Assembly (NCBI GenBank): GCA_945903445.1
Contig: CAMDNZ010000004.1
Coordinates: forward strand, 1 to 64,000
Source: Bordetella parapertussis
Lineage (GTDB): Bacteria; Pseudomonadota; Gammaproteobacteria; Burkholderiales; Burkholderiaceae_B
Length of the DNA: 64,000 bases
Direction of reading: 5' to 3'
The translations under genes were made by a program, and so were the position numbers. This document shows positions 63,928 to 64,000 of the stretch, one piece after another. Below the pieces are notes generated by a model. It saw only the letters and a program-made list of their open reading frames with translations, had not been told where the DNA came from and did not search any database. The number at the start of each line of letters is the position of its first letter. Position 1 is the first letter of the stretch.

Positions 63928-64000
63928 ATGGCCGACGTAGACCCGCTGATGCATAGGTCATCCGAAAAACAAAATGTGTTTTTATGGATCGCGTTTTCTG
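63928..64000 (+). CDS. Possible gene start running off the right edge
   Basis: ATG 63928 opens MADVDPLMHRSSEKQNVFLW and IAFS, uninterrupted to the edge; GAGG lies about 11 bases upstream. The last visible residues begin a hydrophobic stretch, so a membrane protein is possible. Too short to name. Confidence 0.35.
   Translation, partial: MADVDPLMHRSSEKQNVFLWIAFS

Overview
This 64 kb window is chromosomal DNA of a betaproteobacterium, most likely Alcaligenaceae (order Burkholderiales, a relative of Bordetella and Achromobacter). The evidence is gene order and protein type: pyrG-kdsA-eno-ftsB, nadE-glnB, a cyoABCD-SURF1-RegB-RegA block, tripartite-tricarboxylate transporter remnants, a SphB1-like subtilisin autotransporter and a pertussis-toxin-S1-like ADP-ribosyltransferase. 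I see no rRNA, tRNA or CRISPR array.

Layout. 1-4490: the end of an IS481-type insertion sequence that has cut off the first of three tandem PilV-like (shufflon-type) minor pilin/adhesin genes. 4640-7612: ybhP-clsB-ybhN phospholipid cluster. 7670-13949: aminopeptidase P, then pyrG-kdsA-eno-ftsB. 14037-20473: argH (reverse), nadE-glnB-yaeQ, ubiC (reverse), an rRNA pseudouridine synthase and a LysR regulator divergent from 20637-26683, a three-gene RND efflux operon. 26766-31817: MFS exporter, rlmJ, ugpQ, ppiD. 31850-35550: accessory stretch with a wrecked bestrophin gene, the pertussis-toxin-S1-like gene, an AlkC-type DNA repair gene and an NTF2-like protein. 35891-40915: ilvE and ilvD flanking a deletion scar in which a broken response regulator is joined to the 3' part of tctA. 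40992-45660: AT-rich, IS-scarred island with a papain-like hydrolase, an old yellow enzyme, nested IS3 and IS256 remnants and an unknown membrane-associated protein whose 3' end runs into IS debris. 45661-49887: DUF924 gene, dead MHS transporter, argE, lipoprotein hydrolase, dead LysR gene. 50137-54828: SphB1-like autotransporter and an ABC exporter. 54821-61958 (reverse): tightly coupled cyoABCD-SURF1-regB-regA. 62136-63464: an MHS-family transporter ending in a strong terminator, then mostly noncoding sequence to the right edge.

How it fits together. Housekeeping blocks (nucleotide, LPS, glycolysis, arginine, BCAA, NAD, nitrogen sensing, respiration) alternate with accessory stretches that hold surface and virulence-like genes and many broken genes. 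At least six protein genes (first PilV copy, bestrophin, response regulator, tctA, MHS transporter, LysR) and two or three IS elements are visibly damaged. That suggests ongoing gene loss of the kind seen when a lineage becomes host-restricted (inference). The strongest leads for new biology are the free-standing pertussis-toxin-S1 homologue with a rearranged cysteine set and no B subunit in view, and the tandem PilV array with a shared body and divergent C-termini.
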